A DNA stretch of 15,039 nt from Brevibacillus sp. (lineage in GTDB: Bacteria > Bacillota > Bacilli > Brevibacillales > Brevibacillaceae). The stretch spans positions 1-15,039 of the forward strand of contig JARDZO010000126.1 of assembly GCA_029240815.1 (NCBI GenBank). Reading direction: 5' to 3'. Below are positions 14,511 to 15,039 of this stretch, in pieces. Numbering within the stretch: the first letter of the stretch is position 1; every line of letters begins with the position of its first letter. A model generated the notes under the pieces. That model saw only the letters and a list, made by a program, of their open reading frames with translations, was not told where the DNA came from and did not search any database. Position numbers and translations under genes: made by a program.

Positions 14511-14594
14511 TCATTTTTTCTTGTTGAATGCCTCTATGATGCCGCGAACCATGCCACCTAGGAACTTCGGCAACTTGATGGTGTAAAACCGCAT
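14511..14594 (-). CDS. spoVM: Stage V sporulation protein SpoVM
   Basis: SpoVM is a tiny amphipathic helix that recognises the convex membrane of the forespore and anchors SpoIVA, the base of the spore coat. The 27-codon gene encodes MRFYTIKLPKFLGG, then MVRGIIEAFNKKK. The first fourteen residues are almost the same as in B. subtilis SpoVM (MKFYTIKLPKFLGG), including Pro9 and the Arg17 position. It is one residue longer than the 26-residue B. subtilis protein. ATG at 14594 follows GAGGAGGGG. It lies 20 bp after a small membrane protein gene and probably shares its transcript. Its place beside rpmB is the same as in B. subtilis. Expression in the mother cell (sigma-E) is expected from the family. 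Confidence 0.96.
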   Translation of the reverse strand: MRFYTIKLPKFLGGMVRGIIEAFNKKK

Positions 14595-14614
14595 GCTACC
14601 CCTCCTCACCGAAA

Positions 14615-14791
14615 TTACTTCACATGATACAAAAGCCAGCCAGCCCCCATGAGTGCCAACGATAACAGGCTATACCAAACCCACGGAGGTGCCATGTACA
14701 GGAAAATGGTGATACCTCCGACAGCCAACGCAACCCCGAGAACACGTCGCAAGGCGCCCCCCTGTCGCAGGCGATAGGAGCGCAATCCCAT
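14615..14791 (-). CDS. Small two-helix membrane protein upstream of spoVM
   Basis: A 58-residue protein that I do not recognise. It has a basic N-terminus (MGLRSYRLRQGGALRR), then two hydrophobic segments: VLGVALAVGGITIFLYM (about 17-33) and WYSLLSLALMGAGWLLY (about 39-55). These are joined by a short PPW turn and followed by a short basic tail (HVK). This layout predicts an integral membrane hairpin. ATG at 14791 follows an excellent AAGGAGGTG site at 8 bases. The coding frame ends 20 bp before spoVM, so the two are probably co-transcribed. An overlapping out-of-frame ATG at 14795-14793 opens an implausible Cys/Trp-rich frame. By context it may act at the forespore membrane, which is inference. 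Confidence 0.75.
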   Translation of the reverse strand: MGLRSYRLRQGGALRRVLGVALAVGGITIFLYMAPPWVWYSLLSLALMGAGWLLYHVK

Positions 14792-14859
14792 TCATACCGC
14801 ACCTCCTTAAGGTGTTCTCCCAAACGTGCATATTACATCATATTCTGCTGTCGGATAAA

Positions 14860-14888
14860 CATGTATCCTGCCATACGAAAAAGTATAA
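14860..14888 (-). promoter_or_regulatory. Candidate sigma-E-like promoter for the small membrane protein-spoVM unit
   Basis: On the minus strand TTATACTT (14888-14881) and GATACATG (14867-14860) lie about 13 bp apart. They loosely match the sigma-E pattern of an ATA-containing -35 and a CATACA-T -10. They sit about 70 bp before the start of the small membrane protein gene. spoVM is sigma-E dependent in B. subtilis, which favours the call, but the match is imperfect. Confidence 0.35.
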
Positions 14889-14934
14889 ACGCACCACTGG
14901 CGGCATGAGCCCGTACGAGCGCTATGAAAAGTGC

Positions 14935-14965
14935 AAAAAAAATCAGGCAACGCGATTGCTGCCTG
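14935..14965 (-). terminator. Rho-independent terminator of the gene running in from the right edge
   Basis: CAGGCA (14944-14949) pairs with TGCCTG (14960-14965). A mismatch and two more pairs (one G-U) inside leave a 4-base loop. On the minus strand the hairpin is followed by a T-run of eight (14942-14935). It lies about 40 bp after the stop at 15006. Confidence 0.85.
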
Positions 14966-15005
14966 AATACAATATGCACAATTCCTCGACAATATGCGTG
15001 TCCAG

Positions 15006-15039
15006 CTATGCAAACCGGTCTCGTGCCGGAAATAACAGC
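15006..15039 (-). CDS. C-terminal end of an unidentified gene (cut by window edge)
   Basis: Only the last ten codons are visible, reading LLFPARDRFA before a TAG stop, followed by a clear terminator on the same strand. In B. subtilis the gene on this side of spoVM is thiN (thiamine pyrophosphokinase), whose C-terminus also ends in a hydrophobic strand followed by an R.RD motif. This weakly supports the same identity. Ten residues are too few to decide. Confidence 0.4.
   Translation of the reverse strand, partial: LLFPARDRFA

Noticed and set aside
14620..14823. 67-codon minus-strand frame near spoVM
   Set aside because: It is rich in Cys and Trp with no family look, and overlaps the better 58-residue membrane protein frame, which has an ideal ribosome binding site.
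1..15039. CRISPR arrays, insertion sequences, tRNA or rRNA genes
   Set aside because: I read through for regularly spaced repeats, transposase motifs and tRNA cloverleaf patterns and saw none.

Overview
The window looks like chromosomal DNA of a spore-forming Gram-positive bacterium, most likely Brevibacillus or a close relative in the Bacillales. The reasons are strong AGGAGG ribosome binding sites with several TTG/GTG starts, spore genes (cotJB, cotJC, spoVM), Bacillus-type LexA boxes, and the block rpmB / yloU-yloV / sdaAB-sdaAA-recG / spoVM, which is also clustered in Bacillus subtilis. The genus is inferred from gene content and protein resemblance recalled from memory; no search was run. 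Almost everything is on the minus strand. The exceptions are a VOC-fold gene, a decayed acetyltransferase, an intact acetyltransferase and rpmB.

Layout, left to right. (1) 1-363: the end of a spore coat operon, cotJB followed by the start of cotJC; no cotJA is seen upstream. (2) 532-956: an unrecognised 93-residue gene with its own terminator, a candidate promoter and an operator-like palindrome. (3) 1107-4098: an SOS-type cassette. Two LexA boxes precede a Y-family translesion DNA polymerase, an unrecognised 130-residue protein and a YolD-like protein, joined by 4-bp start/stop overlaps. A C39-type papain-fold lipoprotein follows after 67 bp, with its ribosome binding site inside a small hairpin. 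(4) 4237-4817 on the plus strand: a VOC-fold protein and a frameshifted, internally deleted GNAT acetyltransferase remnant that abuts the end of a convergent lipoprotein gene. (5) 4813-6384: a 523-residue lipoprotein with an Ig-like domain and a probable beta-propeller.

(6) 6471-10271: sdaAB, sdaAA and recG, with a TAATG overlap between sdaAA and recG and a strong terminator after recG. A catabolite-repression-like (cre) site lies upstream of sdaAB. (7) 10345-10973: a plus-strand GNAT acetyltransferase with a near-consensus sigma-A promoter, sharing a bidirectional terminator with degV. (8) 11031-13986: yloU (Asp23 family), yloV (fatty acid kinase FakA type) and a degV gene (fatty-acid-binding FakB type). 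These probably form one operon supplying both parts of a fatty acid kinase. (9) 14137-14462: rpmB (ribosomal protein L28), divergent from yloU. (10) 14511-15039: the 27-residue spoVM gene, a two-helix small membrane protein gene just upstream of it, and the last codons of another minus-strand gene with its terminator.

The part most worth following up is the SOS cassette. The unrecognised 130-residue protein is translationally locked between a translesion polymerase and a YolD protein, a family predicted to play a UmuD-like role. It is therefore a candidate accessory subunit of a Gram-positive mutasome.
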